From Labedella gwakjiensis (lineage in GTDB: Bacteria > Actinomycetota > Actinomycetes > Actinomycetales > Microbacteriaceae), in the NCBI RefSeq assembly GCF_003014675.1, contig NZ_PYAU01000001.1:3472001-3536000 (forward strand): a DNA stretch of 64,000 bases, read 5' to 3'. The first letter of the stretch is position 1, and every line of letters begins with the position of its first letter. The notes below the pieces were generated by a model. The model made no database searches and was not told where the DNA came from. It saw nothing but the letters and a program-made list of their open reading frames with translations. Of the stretch, positions 45,271 to 54,771 are shown one piece after another. The position numbers were made by a program, and so were the translations under genes.

Positions 45271-48200
45271 CGGTCTCCTCCGTCGATCCTGCTCACCGCG
45301 ATCTCCACGGAGCCCACGTTCGCATAGGTTCCGGCCGTGATCGAGGCCACGTGTTCAGCGTCCCCGGGGACGGCGAGGTTCTCTCGCCATCCGGCGACGA
45401 TGTCCGTCGCGAGCGTCTCACGGGCCACCTCCTCGGTCCACCGCTCGATCGCCGCCTCGTCCTCGCGGTCGGCGAAGACGAGGTGCAGACTGATGCGGTC
45501 GCTGACGTCGAAGTCCGCGGCCTTACGGGTGTCCTGCACGGCACGGATGATGTCGCGCGCGAGCCCCTCGGCCTCGAGCTCGGGCGTGAGAGTGGTGTCG
45601 AGGAGGACGAATCCGCCCGTCGGCAGCACGGCCACAGCAGCGCCCTCCGACCCGTCAGCCGCCTCGAGGACGAGGTCGTACTCGTGCGGCTCGAGCTCGA
45701 TGCCGCCGGCGGTCACGACCCCGTCGACGTCGGACCAGTCTCCCGACTTCGACGCCTTGATGGCCTCCTGCACCCGCTTGCCGAGTCGGGGGCCGGCCGC
45801 CCGGGCGTTGACGGTCAGGCGGGATGACACACCGAAGCGCTCGGCGCTCGACGGCTCGAGGTGCTCGATCGTCACACTCTTGACGTTGAGTTCGTCCCGG
45901 AGGATCGCTTCGAACTCGCCGAGCCGCTCGGCTTCCGTCGACACGACGGTGAGTCCCGCGAGGGGAAGACGAACGCGCAGCCCCTCCTTCTTCCGGAGCG
46001 ACAGCACGGAACCCGTGATGGTCCGGACCGCATCCATCGACGAGACCAGATCGTCGTCGCTCGGCAGGGACTCGAGGTCCGGCCAATCCTCGAGGTGCAC
46101 GCTGCGTCCCCCGGTGAGGTCCTTCCACACGCGCTCGGTCGTCAGGGGAAGGAGCGGGGCGGCGAGGCGCGTCAACACCTCGAGCACCGTGTAGAGGGTG
46201 TCGAACGCGTCGGCTCCGACGCCGTCCTCGCCCACTCCCGTCCAGAACCGATCGCGTGAGCGTCGGACGTACCAGTTGGTGAGCACGTCGGCGAAGTCAC
46301 GGAGCGCGTTCGCCGCGAGGGGCGAGTCGAGTGCGTCGAGGTGTCGCGTGACCTCCTCGCCCACCGTGCGGAGCTTCGCGAGGATGTAGCGGTCGAGCAC
46401 GTCCGCCGAGTCGGTGCGCCACGTGGCCTCGTAGCCGCCGGGACGCGCGGAGTTCGAGTAGAGCGCGAAGAAGTACCACGAGTTCCACAGCGGCAGGATG
46501 AACTGCCGGACCCCTTCGCGGATACCCGCCTCCGTGACGACGAGGTTCCCGCCGCGGATGACCGAGCTCGACATGAGGAACCATCGCATCGCATCGGCAC
46601 CGTCACGATCGAAGACCTCGGAGACGTCCGGATAGTTGCGGAGGCTCTTCGACATCTTCTGTCCGTCGCTGCCGAGGACGATCCCGTGGCTGATGACGTT
46701 GGAGAACGCCGGACGATCGAACAGCGCCGTCGCGAGTACGTGCATCACATAGAACCAGCCGCGGGTCTGTCCGATGTACTCCACGATGAAATCGGACGGA
46801 TTGTGAGAGTCGAACCACTCCTGGTTCTCGAACGGGTAGTGCACCTGCGCGTACGGCATCGATCCCGAATCGAACCACACGTCGAAGACGTCCTCGATGC
46901 GGCGCATCGTGCTCTGTCCGGTGGGGTCGTCGGGGTTCGGCCGGGTGAGTTCGTCGATGAACGGGCGGTGGAGGTCATCGGGTCGCACGCCGAAGTCGCG
47001 CTCCAACTCGTCGAGCGAGCCGTACACGTCCACCCGCGGGTGGTTCGGGTCGTCGCTCTTCCAGACGGGAATCGGCGATCCCCAGTACCGGTTCCTCGAC
47101 ACCGACCAATCACGTGCGTTCTCGAGCCATTTGCCGAACTGGCCGTCCTTGACGTTGTCCGGAACCCACGTGATCTGCTCGTTGAGCTCCACCATGCGGT
47201 CCTTGATCTCGGTCACGCGGATGAACCAGCTCGACACCGCCTTGTATATGAGAGGGTTCCGGCACCGCCAGCAGTGCGGGTAGCTGTGCTCGTAGCTGCG
47301 CATCTGCAGGAGACGCCCAGACGCCCGAAGCGACTGCGTGAGGGGCTTGTTGGCGTCGAACCAACGCTCACCGGCCACGTCGGGGACTGTATCGAGGAAA
47401 CGACCGGCGTCGTCGAGAGAGAGGATCACGGGGATGCCGGCTTCGGCACATACGATCTGGTCGTCCTCGCCGTAGGCCGGAGCCTGGTGGACGATACCCG
47501 TGCCTTCGCCCGTCGCCACGTACTCGGCGACGAGGATCTGCCACGCGTTCTCGGTGCCGAAGGCCTCCGTGTCGGCGTAGTAGTCCCACAGGCGGTCGTA
47601 GTGGACGCCACCGAGCTCGGTGCCCGTGACCGTGCGCTCGATCGCGGCCACGGCATCCTCTGCGCTGTCGAAGCCGAGGTCCTTGTAGTACGCCGCGACG
47701 GTGTCCTGGGCCATCAGGTAGCGGGCGGCCCCTCCCTCACTCCCATCGGCGGCGCCGTTCGGGCCGGCCGGTAGGACCGCGTAGACGATCTCCGGTCCCA
47801 CGGCGAGAGCCATGTTGGTGGGTAAGGTCCACGGGGTCGTCGTCCAGGCGAGGGCGTTGACGGCGGTGAGTCCCAGTGCTTCGGCCTTCTCGCCGACGAG
47901 GGGGAAGGTGACCGTGACGGACTGGTCCTGACGCATCGCATAGACGTCGTCGTCCATCCGCAGCTCATGGTTCGACAGAGGCGTCTCGTCGTTCCAGCAG
48001 TACGGAAGGACGCGGTAGCCCTCGTAGGCGAGTCCCTTGTCGTGGAGTTGCTTGAACGCCCAGATCACGCTCTCCATGAACGTGATGTCGAGTGTCTTGT
48101 AGTCGTTCTCGAAGTCGACCCAGCGCGCCTGACGCGTGACGTAGTCCTGCCACTCCTGCGTGTAGGCGAGCACGGATTCGCGCGCCTTCGCATTGAAGGC

Positions 48201-48608
48201 ACCGATCCCCATCTCCTCGATCTCGTCCTTCGTCGTGATGCCGAGCTGGCGCATGGCCTCGAGCTCGGCGGGAAGGCCGTGGGTGTCCCACCCGAAGCGC
48301 CGGTGCACCTGCTTGCCGCGCATCGTCTGGTACCGAGGAAAGAGGTCCTTGGCGTACCCGGTGAGCAGATGGCCGTAGTGCGGAAGGCCGTTGGCGAACG
48401 GCGGGCCGTCGTAGAAGACCCACTCGGGCGCGCCCTCACGCCGGGCGATGGATTCGGCGAACGTCCCGTCCGCCTTCCAGAAGGCGAGGACATCCTCCTC
48501 GAGGCGCGGGAAGGACGGGTTCGACGTGACACCGAACGATGCGCCGGGCTCGTGGTTCTCTGGATCGCTCGAAAGACCGGCGGCGTCTGCGGATCGGGGG
48601 TAGGTCAT
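45267..48608 (-). CDS. ileS: Isoleucine--tRNA ligase, eukaryote-like (type 2)
   Basis: A 1113-residue class Ia synthetase charging tRNA-Ile. The HIGH motif is HYGH at 77-80 in [12 protein letters not shown], and [11 protein letters not shown] lies near 650. The CP1 editing domain is complete. The length and the PHYGH form match the long type-2 IleRS shared with eukaryotes and many actinobacteria, a class that is often insensitive to mupirocin (family knowledge). ATG has AGGAG four bases upstream, which in turn is inside the T-box sequestering hairpin. The stop overlaps folC. Confidence 0.97.
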   Translation of the reverse strand: MTYPRSADAAGLSSDPENHEPGASFGVTSNPSFPRLEEDVLAFWKADGTFAESIARREGAPEWVFYDGPPFANGLPHYGHLLTGYAKDLFPRYQTMRGKQVHRRFGWDTHGLPAELEAMRQLGITTKDEIEEMGIGAFNAKARESVLAYTQEWQDYVTRQARWVDFENDYKTLDITFMESVIWAFKQLHDKGLAYEGYRVLPYCWNDETPLSNHELRMDDDVYAMRQDQSVTVTFPLVGEKAEALGLTAVNALAWTTTPWTLPTNMALAVGPEIVYAVLPAGPNGAADGSEGGAARYLMAQDTVAAYYKDLGFDSAEDAVAAIERTVTGTELGGVHYDRLWDYYADTEAFGTENAWQILVAEYVATGEGTGIVHQAPAYGEDDQIVCAEAGIPVILSLDDAGRFLDTVPDVAGERWFDANKPLTQSLRASGRLLQMRSYEHSYPHCWRCRNPLIYKAVSSWFIRVTEIKDRMVELNEQITWVPDNVKDGQFGKWLENARDWSVSRNRYWGSPIPVWKSDDPNHPRVDVYGSLDELERDFGVRPDDLHRPFIDELTRPNPDDPTGQSTMRRIEDVFDVWFDSGSMPYAQVHYPFENQEWFDSHNPSDFIVEYIGQTRGWFYVMHVLATALFDRPAFSNVISHGIVLGSDGQKMSKSLRNYPDVSEVFDRDGADAMRWFLMSSSVIRGGNLVVTEAGIREGVRQFILPLWNSWYFFALYSNSARPGGYEATWRTDSADVLDRYILAKLRTVGEEVTRHLDALDSPLAANALRDFADVLTNWYVRRSRDRFWTGVGEDGVGADAFDTLYTVLEVLTRLAAPLLPLTTERVWKDLTGGRSVHLEDWPDLESLPSDDDLVSSMDAVRTITGSVLSLRKKEGLRVRLPLAGLTVVSTEAERLGEFEAILRDELNVKSVTIEHLEPSSAERFGVSSRLTVNARAAGPRLGKRVQEAIKASKSGDWSDVDGVVTAGGIELEPHEYDLVLEAADGSEGAAVAVLPTGGFVLLDTTLTPELEAEGLARDIIRAVQDTRKAADFDVSDRISLHLVFADREDEAAIERWTEEVARETLATDIVAGWRENLAVPGDAEHVASITAGTYANVGSVEIAVSRIDGGDR

Positions 48609-48801
48609 CTCACTCCTGCGGATCGACTCGTTCCGCAAGGACGCCGTGACCGACGCGGTACCACCCTGCTTGCCTGGCCACCCGGGTGGATGATCGGGCC
48701 TCTCGTCTGCGGCTGTCACGGGCCTGCCCCGTCCGGTTCTACCGGGGTCGCGAGACCCGTTCTTCCGGAAGCTCCCCGGTGATGGCCGGATCTGTACTGG
48801 T
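48609..48801 (-). promoter_or_regulatory. Translational T-box riboswitch controlling ileS
   Basis: The leader carries the T-box core AGGGTGGTACCGCG (48667-48654); its UGGU bulge fits the ACCA end of tRNA-Ile with discriminator A. A short Stem I displays GGCCATCACCGG with the Ile specifier AUC at 48783-48781. Just before the gene, TCCTTGCGGA (48641-48632) pairs with TCCGCAGGA (48622-48614) and buries the AGGA ribosome binding site. There is no terminator, so control is at translation, as described for actinobacterial ileS leaders with ultrashort Stem I. TAGACT at 48813-48808 is a possible -10 box overlapping the TetR gene end. Confidence 0.9.
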
Positions 48802-48805
48802 GACT

Positions 48806-49441
48806 TCAGTCTACAGCGCCGATTCGTGCTCGCCAGCCGACGATCACGGGCTGCACGGCCTCGCGGATGTGGTCCGCGAGGGGACCTCGGGCCGTGCCTG
48901 TCCCGATCCACTGCGCGGCACCGGCCATAGCGGCGCCTGCTATCGCCGATGCGGCTGCCCGCGCCCCGGCATCGCCGAGCGTCGGTTCCCGCCGAGACAG
49001 GTGCCGCGCGATGACGTCGACGACCTCCAGAAGGCGTGCGAGTCCGGTGGCCTGGAGTTCCGCCGTCGTTCCCATCAGGTCGCGATGCGCGATCGCCCAC
49101 GGAACCCGCGCCGCGGAGATGCCGTCGGCGACCCGGGACAGCGCGGCCTCCACACTCTCGAGACCCGGGGTGGGGCCTTCCGGCGCATCGAGGGCGGCCC
49201 GCAATCGCGGAATCGCGGCGTCCAGTTCGACCCACAAGAGGTCGCCCTTGCTCCCGAAGTAGTTGAAGAAGGTGGTGCGAGCCACTCCGGCGCGAGTCGA
49301 GATCTCGTCGATCGTGGTGCCGTCGTAGCTCTGTTCCAGGAACAGTTCGGCCGCAGCCTCCTCGAGCATCACCGGTGATGACCGCCGAGGACGCCCGACG
49401 CGCGAGGCGCCCGCGCGAGGGCGTCGCTCACTCGTGGTCAT
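48806..49441 (-). CDS. TetR-family transcriptional regulator
   Basis: A 211-residue one-component regulator. A basic N terminus precedes the HTH domain (about 24-70): [45 protein letters not shown]. The rest is the all-helical ligand and dimer domain, rich in Ala. It is divergent from a peptide-type ABC transporter gene set, with a 13-nt palindrome in the gap that overlaps the transporter promoter, so it probably represses the transporter. The ligand is unknown. ATG has AGGATGG upstream. Its 3' end holds the presumed promoter of the ileS T-box leader. Confidence 0.9.
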   Translation of the reverse strand: MTTSERRPRAGASRVGRPRRSSPVMLEEAAAELFLEQSYDGTTIDEISTRAGVARTTFFNYFGSKGDLLWVELDAAIPRLRAALDAPEGPTPGLESVEAALSRVADGISAARVPWAIAHRDLMGTTAELQATGLARLLEVVDVIARHLSRREPTLGDAGARAAASAIAGAAMAGAAQWIGTGTARGPLADHIREAVQPVIVGWRARIGAVD

Positions 49442-49522
49442 ACGCCCATCCTCTCGTAGCCGGAGGGCTCAGGGGTCCTCCGCACCGTGCACCGCATGGT
49501 TCGGGCTGCAGTAGGCTCTTTC

Positions 49523-49535
49523 TGTACTCAGTACA
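49523..49535. promoter_or_regulatory. Palindromic TetR-type operator TGTACT-C-AGTACA
   Basis: A perfect 6-bp inverted repeat with a 1-nt centre between the TetR gene and the substrate-binding protein gene. TACACT (49532-49537), a plausible -10 box for the transporter, overlaps its right arm, so binding would block that promoter. Confidence 0.7.
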
Positions 49536-49537
49536 CT
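49532..49537 (+). promoter_or_regulatory. -10 box TACACT for the ABC transporter operon
   Basis: TACACT would start transcription near 49544, giving a leader of about 23 nt that contains GAGGA before the GTG at 49567. It overlaps the palindrome. Confidence 0.5.
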
Positions 49538-49566
49538 AACCACTCCGTCTCGTCCCGAGGACTTCC

Positions 49567-51207
49567 GTGCGCTCTCCACTCCATCGTTCCTCCGTCGTCG
49601 TCGCCACGGCGGCCATCGCAGCCGTCGCGCTGAGTGCCTGCAGCTCGAGCCCCGAGCCGGCGGCCACCGGCCCCACGACCGGTGGCACTCTCACGTACGC
49701 GAGCGGTGACGCAGAGCCCACGTGCCTCGACCCTCATGTCGGTGGCAACTATCCGCAGGCGCTGCTCGCCACCCAGTTCCTCGAATCCCTCGTCTCACGC
49801 GACGACGAGGGAACGATCATTCCGTGGCTCGCCGAGTCCTGGTCCGTCTCCGACGACGCGCTCACGTGGGACTTCGTTCTCAAGGACGGTGTGACCTTCA
49901 CCGACGGAACCCCGCTCGACGCCGAGGCCGTCAAGACCAACATCGAACACCTCCAGGACCCGGCCACGCAGTCGTCGACCGGTTACCTCGCCGTCGCGAA
50001 GGTCGAATCGGTCGAGGCCGTGAACGACACGACGGCCCGATTCACCCTTTCAGCCCCGGACAGCGCACTGCTCGAGTCGCTCTCCCAGCCATGGCTCGCG
50101 ATCGAGTCGCCCGCCGGCCTCGAGCGCGGACTCGAGGCGAACTGCGAGAGCCCCATCGGCACCGGCCCGTTCGTCGTGGAGTCGTGGACGAAGCAGGATC
50201 GTGTGACCCTCGTTCGAAACGACGACTACTCCTCGGCTCCGGCCGACGCCGGGCACGAGGGAGCCGCCTACCTCGACGGGATCGAGTGGCGCTTCATCCC
50301 CGACTCGGCCTCCCGCTACGCCGCGCTGCAGAGCGGTGAGGTCGACGTCATCGACAACGTCCAGCCCGATGTCCTCGTCCAGGCGCAGGATTCCGACGCC
50401 GTGGTCGAACTCGACGCCCCGCGTCCCGGATCGTCCAACCGCATCGAGCTCAACTCGGGCAAGGCGCCGTTCGACGACGTCGACGTGCGCGAGGCCTTCA
50501 TCCGCAGCGTCAACGTCGATGACGCGGTGAGTTCACTGTTCCAGGGGACCGCCGAGCGCTCCTACTCGCCTCTGGCGAGTGTCGAGCCGTCCGCCTACTC
50601 GGACCCGTCGCTCTTCGAGTTCGACCTGGACGCCGCGAACGAGCTGCTCGACGGTGCCGGGTGGACGGAGAAGGACGAGGACGGCGTCCGAACCAAGGAC
50701 GGGGAACGCCTCACCCTGACGTTCCCCGTGAGCACGAACCAGTCGATACCCGCCGAAGTGTCACTGTTCGAGCAGTTGCAGGCGAACGCCGCTGAGGCCG
50801 GATTCGACGTCCAACTCGATCTCCTCGACCTCGCCAGCTGGTACGAGGCTCTCGGCGCGAATGAGTACGACCTCGTGAGCGCTCCGTACACGAAGGTCGG
50901 ACCCGACGTGCTGCGCATCCTCTACCACTCCGACGGCATCGTGCCGGCGCCGAGCGGCTACTTCGCGAACCACGCCCAGGTGGACGATCCCGCCATCGAC
51001 GCCCTCCTCGACGAAGCGAGCGCGACGCTCGACGACGGTGATCGGTCGGCCCTGTACGAGGAGGCTCAGGCCGACGTCCTCGAGGGCTTCTACATCCTGC
51101 CGCTCTACGACCAGCAGAACCACTTCCTGCTCTCGACGACGGTGCACGACGCGCGTGCCCTCGGCACGGTGTCGACGCCGAGCTTCGCCGACGCCTGGTT
51201 GTCCTGA
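49567..51207 (+). CDS. Extracellular solute-binding lipoprotein, family 5 (peptide/nickel type)
   Basis: A 546-residue SBP_bac_5 lipoprotein. The signal peptide ends in the lipobox ALSAC (Cys25). The mature protein shows the family pattern LTYASGDAEPTCLDPHVGGNYPQALLATQFLESLV near the N terminus, WSVSDDALTWDFVLKDGVTFTDGTPLDAEAVK (about 95-125) and GTGPFVVESW. These proteins deliver di/oligopeptides, nickel chelates or other small compounds; the actual ligand is not readable. GTG has GAGGA upstream. The two permeases and a fused ATPase follow with 5-nt or overlapping junctions. Confidence 0.93.
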   Translation: MRSPLHRSSVVVATAAIAAVALSACSSSPEPAATGPTTGGTLTYASGDAEPTCLDPHVGGNYPQALLATQFLESLVSRDDEGTIIPWLAESWSVSDDALTWDFVLKDGVTFTDGTPLDAEAVKTNIEHLQDPATQSSTGYLAVAKVESVEAVNDTTARFTLSAPDSALLESLSQPWLAIESPAGLERGLEANCESPIGTGPFVVESWTKQDRVTLVRNDDYSSAPADAGHEGAAYLDGIEWRFIPDSASRYAALQSGEVDVIDNVQPDVLVQAQDSDAVVELDAPRPGSSNRIELNSGKAPFDDVDVREAFIRSVNVDDAVSSLFQGTAERSYSPLASVEPSAYSDPSLFEFDLDAANELLDGAGWTEKDEDGVRTKDGERLTLTFPVSTNQSIPAEVSLFEQLQANAAEAGFDVQLDLLDLASWYEALGANEYDLVSAPYTKVGPDVLRILYHSDGIVPAPSGYFANHAQVDDPAIDALLDEASATLDDGDRSALYEEAQADVLEGFYILPLYDQQNHFLLSTTVHDARALGTVSTPSFADAWLS

Positions 51208-51212
51208 ACCGA

Positions 51213-52184
51213 GTGCCTCGGGCCTCCACGACCTCGACGCGCCGAGCCGCCATCCTGAGATGGCTCGGCGCGTCGGTGCTGCGCGCGGTCGTCGTCCTGT
51301 GGGCGTCGGCCACCCTCGTCTTCTTCATCACCCGCCTCGTTCCGGGAGACCCGGCTGAAGCCGCGCTGGGCGGTCCGGGTTCACAAGCGTCCGAGGAAGC
51401 GGTGGATGCGGTCCGCCGGCAATTCGGCTTCGACCAACCGCTTCCCGTGCAGTACGGGATCGCGATGCTCTCGCTGCTGCGCCTCGACCTCGGCACGTCG
51501 TATGCCCTCCGTCAGCCGGTCGCGACGATCCTCGCTGACGCGGTTCCCGGGACCCTCCTCCTGGCCGTGCTGTCCCTCGTGGTCGCGTGGGTGCTGGCGC
51601 TCGGCCTCACTCTCGCCCAGGCTCACGGGTCCCGGATCGCCGCGCGCATCGGCGACACCGTCGAGATCGTCGCCTCGGCTCTCCCCCACTTCTGGCTCGC
51701 GACGATCCTCATCGCGGTCTTCAGTACCGCTCTGTCCTGGCTCCCACCCGTGTCCAACGGGACGGCGGCGGGCCTCGTCCTGCCAGTCGTCACCCTGGCG
51801 ATCCCCATCGCCGGATTCCTCGCACAGGTGATGCGCGGCTCCCTCGCCGAGGCCCTCGACTCGCCGTTCGCGATCTCCGCTCGAGCCAGGGGTGAGACGC
51901 GGATGGGCCTCGTGACGCGTCACGCACTCCGGCACGCCGCCCTCCCCGCTCTCGGACTCTCCGCCTGGGCCTTCGGATATCTCATCGGCGGAGCGGTCGT
52001 CGTGGAGACGATCTTCGCCCGACCGGGTCTCGGGCGCACTCTGCTCTCCGCGATCACCGTTCGCGACATCCCCGTCGTCACCGGCGTGGTCCTCGTCTCA
52101 GCACTCGTCTACGTCGTGCTCACAATGGCGACCGACGCACTCACCCGCCTCCTCGATCCGCGCACGGCCGGAGGATCACGATGA
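51213..52184 (+). CDS. ABC transporter permease (DppB type)
   Basis: A 323-residue inner-membrane permease with about six helices. An N-terminal helix with VVLWASATLVFFITRLVPGDPAEAAL is the DppB/OppB hallmark, and the cytoplasmic EAA loop appears around FAISARARGETRMGLVTRHALRHAALP (about 220-250). It forms the translocation pore with the next protein. GTG starts 5 nt after the binding-protein stop. The 3' end overlaps the next gene by 4 nt (ATGA). Confidence 0.94.
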   Translation: MPRASTTSTRRAAILRWLGASVLRAVVVLWASATLVFFITRLVPGDPAEAALGGPGSQASEEAVDAVRRQFGFDQPLPVQYGIAMLSLLRLDLGTSYALRQPVATILADAVPGTLLLAVLSLVVAWVLALGLTLAQAHGSRIAARIGDTVEIVASALPHFWLATILIAVFSTALSWLPPVSNGTAAGLVLPVVTLAIPIAGFLAQVMRGSLAEALDSPFAISARARGETRMGLVTRHALRHAALPALGLSAWAFGYLIGGAVVVETIFARPGLGRTLLSAITVRDIPVVTGVVLVSALVYVVLTMATDALTRLLDPRTAGGSR

Positions 52185-53047
52185 CCGTCGTCGATGGACG
52201 TGCCGTGGATCCGCTCGTTCCGCCTCCCGCGCCGTCCGCGCGGCCGCGGATCACCGTCGGGCTCGCCTGTGCCGTGGCTTTCGTGTTCTTTCTCGTGATC
52301 GCCTGCGTGGCGCCGGCCCTCGTCGCCCCGCAGGATCCCACCGCCGTCGCCCCGCTCGATGCATTCTCGCCGCCCTCCCCTGCCCATCTCTTCGGAACCG
52401 ATGAATCCGGCCGAGACGTCTACACACGGGTAGTGCACGGGGCTGGCTCCTCTCTCCTGATCGGCGTGGCGGCCACAGCGATCGGCCTGTCGACGGCTCT
52501 GGTCCTCGCGCTCGCAGCCGTCTTCGGCGGGCGTCTCGGCGACGCGGTCGTCGGCCGCACCGTCGAGGTGCTCTTCGCCTTCCCCGCTCTCTTGTCCGCG
52601 CTCCTCGTCATCCTCGTCCTCGGCCCGGGTCCCGTCGCCGCGACCATCGCCGTGGGACTCTCGACGGCCCCCGGCTATGCACGCATCATCCGGACGAGTC
52701 TGTTGACGGTGCGCGCGTCCGGATATGTCGAAGCAGCTCGGCTGCTCGGGCACGGGCCGTTCCGGATCCTGACGCGGACGGTTCTCCCCAACGCGCTCGC
52801 GCCTCTCCTCGCCCTTGCCACGCTCGGCGTCGGCCAGGCCGTCGTGTGGGCGTCTTCGCTCAGTTTCCTCGGTCTCGGCGCCCAGCCGCCCGCACCCGAG
52901 TGGGGCGCCATGCTGGCCTCGGCCCGCGTCTACCTGACGACGGCGTGGTGGCTCACCGTGTTCCCCGGACTCATGATCGTGGCGACGACGCTCTCGGCGA
53001 CGGCGATAGGTCGCGCGCTCGACGCCCGCGGACGGACGCGCCGATGA
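52181..53047 (+). CDS. ABC transporter permease (DppC type)
   Basis: A 288-residue permease with about six helices, the second pore subunit. The DppC family marker HLFGTDESGRDVYTRVVHGAGSSLLIG is at about 70-96, and the EAA loop is around GYVEAARLLGHGPFRILTRTVLPNALAP (about 178-205). Overlaps by 4 nt at both ends (ATGA) show strict operon packing. Confidence 0.94.
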   Translation: MTVVDGRAVDPLVPPPAPSARPRITVGLACAVAFVFFLVIACVAPALVAPQDPTAVAPLDAFSPPSPAHLFGTDESGRDVYTRVVHGAGSSLLIGVAATAIGLSTALVLALAAVFGGRLGDAVVGRTVEVLFAFPALLSALLVILVLGPGPVAATIAVGLSTAPGYARIIRTSLLTVRASGYVEAARLLGHGPFRILTRTVLPNALAPLLALATLGVGQAVVWASSLSFLGLGAQPPAPEWGAMLASARVYLTTAWWLTVFPGLMIVATTLSATAIGRALDARGRTRR

Positions 53048-54696
53048 GCGAGAAGGCGGCGTCCGCGGTGCTCGCCATCGACGGCTTGGCGATCTCCTTC
53101 GACGGAGGCCGTACCGACGTCGTGCGCGACGTGTCGTTGACCGTTTCGCCCGGCGAGTGCGTCGCCGTCGTGGGCGAATCGGGCTCGGGAAAGAGCGTCA
53201 CGGCCCGTTCGGTCCTGGGTCTCGCCGGTGACGGAGCGTCCGTCACCGCCCGGCGACTGGAGGTGGCCGGGATCGATGTCCTGACGGCCGGAGAGAACGA
53301 CCTGCGACGCCTTCGGGGCGGCGCGGTCGGGCTGGTCTCGCAGGACGCGCTGGTCTCCCTGGATCCTCTGCGCCGAGTCGGAAGGGAGATCGGCGATCCC
53401 CTCCGGCTGCATCGCGGGCGTGGACGTGCGTTCCCTCGGGGTGACCAATCTCGGGACGACGAGGTCGTCGACCTGCTGCGGCGCGTCGGTGTGCCCCGGC
53501 CCGAGTTGCGGGCACGCCAGTATCCCCACGAGTTGTCTGGTGGCCTGCGCCAGCGTGCTCTCATCGCGTCGGCGATCGCCGCCGGACCCCGTCTCCTCAT
53601 CGCGGACGAGCCGACGACCGCCCTCGATATGACGGTGCAAGCCGGAATACTGCGGCTCCTGGGAGAGCTCCGTTCCTCGGGAACCGCGCTCCTCCTCATC
53701 AGTCACGACCTGGGTGTCGTGTCGCACCTGGCCGATCGCGTGATCGTCATGCGCCAGGGAGCCATCGTGGACGAGGGCACGACAGCGGACATCCTCGTGG
53801 GAGGACGCCACCCGTACACGAGCGACCTCGTCCGCGCCGTCCCGAGCAGCGTGCCCCGCGGCGTCGCGCTGACCGCCGCCTCCCGCGGCGAGGAGCAGCC
53901 TGTCGCGGCCGCGATGCCCGGCGTCGTGAGGGTCCTCGAAGCCACGGGCGTCTCGAAGAGCTTCGGAACGGGCGCCGACGTGACGGCGGCGGTCGCGGAC
54001 GTCGACGTCTCGGTCTCGAGCGGAGAGACCCTCGGCATCGTGGGCGAATCGGGGTCGGGGAAGACGACGCTTGCTCGCCTCCTCCTCGCACTCGACGAGC
54101 CCGATCGGGGAGTCGTCCTCCTCGCCGGCGAACCGTGGTCGACGATCCCCGAGAGGAGGCGACGCGCCCGCCGACGCGTGCTCGGCTCTGTCGCGCAGGA
54201 CACCTCGAGCGCTTTCGACCCGCGGGCCTCCGTCTTCCAGGTACTCGCCGACGCGCTCCCTCCCGGCCCCGTGGCGGAGCGCCGCGAACGCATCAGAGGT
54301 CTCCTCTCCGATGTCGCACTCGACGAGAGCCTCCTCGACCGCTCTCCTTCGACGCTCTCAGGCGGGCAGCGCCAGCGCGTCGCCATCGCCAGAGCGCTTG
54401 CGGCCGAACCGCGAGTACTCGTCCTCGACGAGCCGGTGTCGGCGCTCGACGCCACGGTCGCCGCTGGCGTCCTCGATCTGCTCGACGACCTCCAGAGACG
54501 CCGGGGGCTCGCTTTCATCTTCATCTCCCACGACCTCGGCGTGGTGCAGCACATGAGTGATCGTGTCGCGGTCATGAACGGCGGTCGGATCGTCGAGACC
54601 GGCCCGGCTGATCTCGTCTTCTCGACGCCTCGCCACGAGTACACACGACGACTCCTCGCCGACGTGCCTCGGCTCCGTCGTCCGGACGAGGGCTGA
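53044..54696 (+). CDS. ABC transporter ATP-binding protein with two fused ATPase domains (DppDF type)
   Basis: A 550-residue fusion of the two ATPases that are separate (DppD and DppF) in E. coli. The first domain has Walker A GESGSGKS at 44-51, signature LSGGLRQR near 163 and Walker B LLIADEPTTALD. The second has GESGSGKTT near 335, LSGGQRQRVA near 437 and VLVLDEPVSALD. Both domains look catalytically complete. The usual C-terminal oligopeptide-transporter motif of domain 1 is short. ATG overlaps the permease stop. A following valS promoter box ends the operon. Confidence 0.94.
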   Translation: MSEKAASAVLAIDGLAISFDGGRTDVVRDVSLTVSPGECVAVVGESGSGKSVTARSVLGLAGDGASVTARRLEVAGIDVLTAGENDLRRLRGGAVGLVSQDALVSLDPLRRVGREIGDPLRLHRGRGRAFPRGDQSRDDEVVDLLRRVGVPRPELRARQYPHELSGGLRQRALIASAIAAGPRLLIADEPTTALDMTVQAGILRLLGELRSSGTALLLISHDLGVVSHLADRVIVMRQGAIVDEGTTADILVGGRHPYTSDLVRAVPSSVPRGVALTAASRGEEQPVAAAMPGVVRVLEATGVSKSFGTGADVTAAVADVDVSVSSGETLGIVGESGSGKTTLARLLLALDEPDRGVVLLAGEPWSTIPERRRRARRRVLGSVAQDTSSAFDPRASVFQVLADALPPGPVAERRERIRGLLSDVALDESLLDRSPSTLSGGQRQRVAIARALAAEPRVLVLDEPVSALDATVAAGVLDLLDDLQRRRGLAFIFISHDLGVVQHMSDRVAVMNGGRIVETGPADLVFSTPRHEYTRRLLADVPRLRRPDEG

Positions 54697-54708
54697 GTCG
54701 GCCTCCCG

Positions 54709-54714
54709 TAGGAT
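54709..54714 (+). promoter_or_regulatory. -10 box TAGGAT for valS
   Basis: TAGGAT 13 nt after the transporter ATPase stop would give a transcript starting near 54721 with a leader of about 50 nt carrying GGAG six bases before the ATG. Confidence 0.45.
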
Positions 54715-54771
54715 GAGGGGATCACAAGAGGCACGTTGACACGGTGCCGCCCACATCGAATCGGAGATCCC

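Noticed and set aside
44161-45327. Long + strand frame opposite folC
   Set aside because: Shadow of folC; Arg/Asp/Val-rich composition, no motif.
48609-49235. N-terminal extension of ileS beyond the ATG at 48608
   Set aside because: It would read through the T-box leader and into the TetR gene; AGGAG before the ATG and family N termini support 48608.
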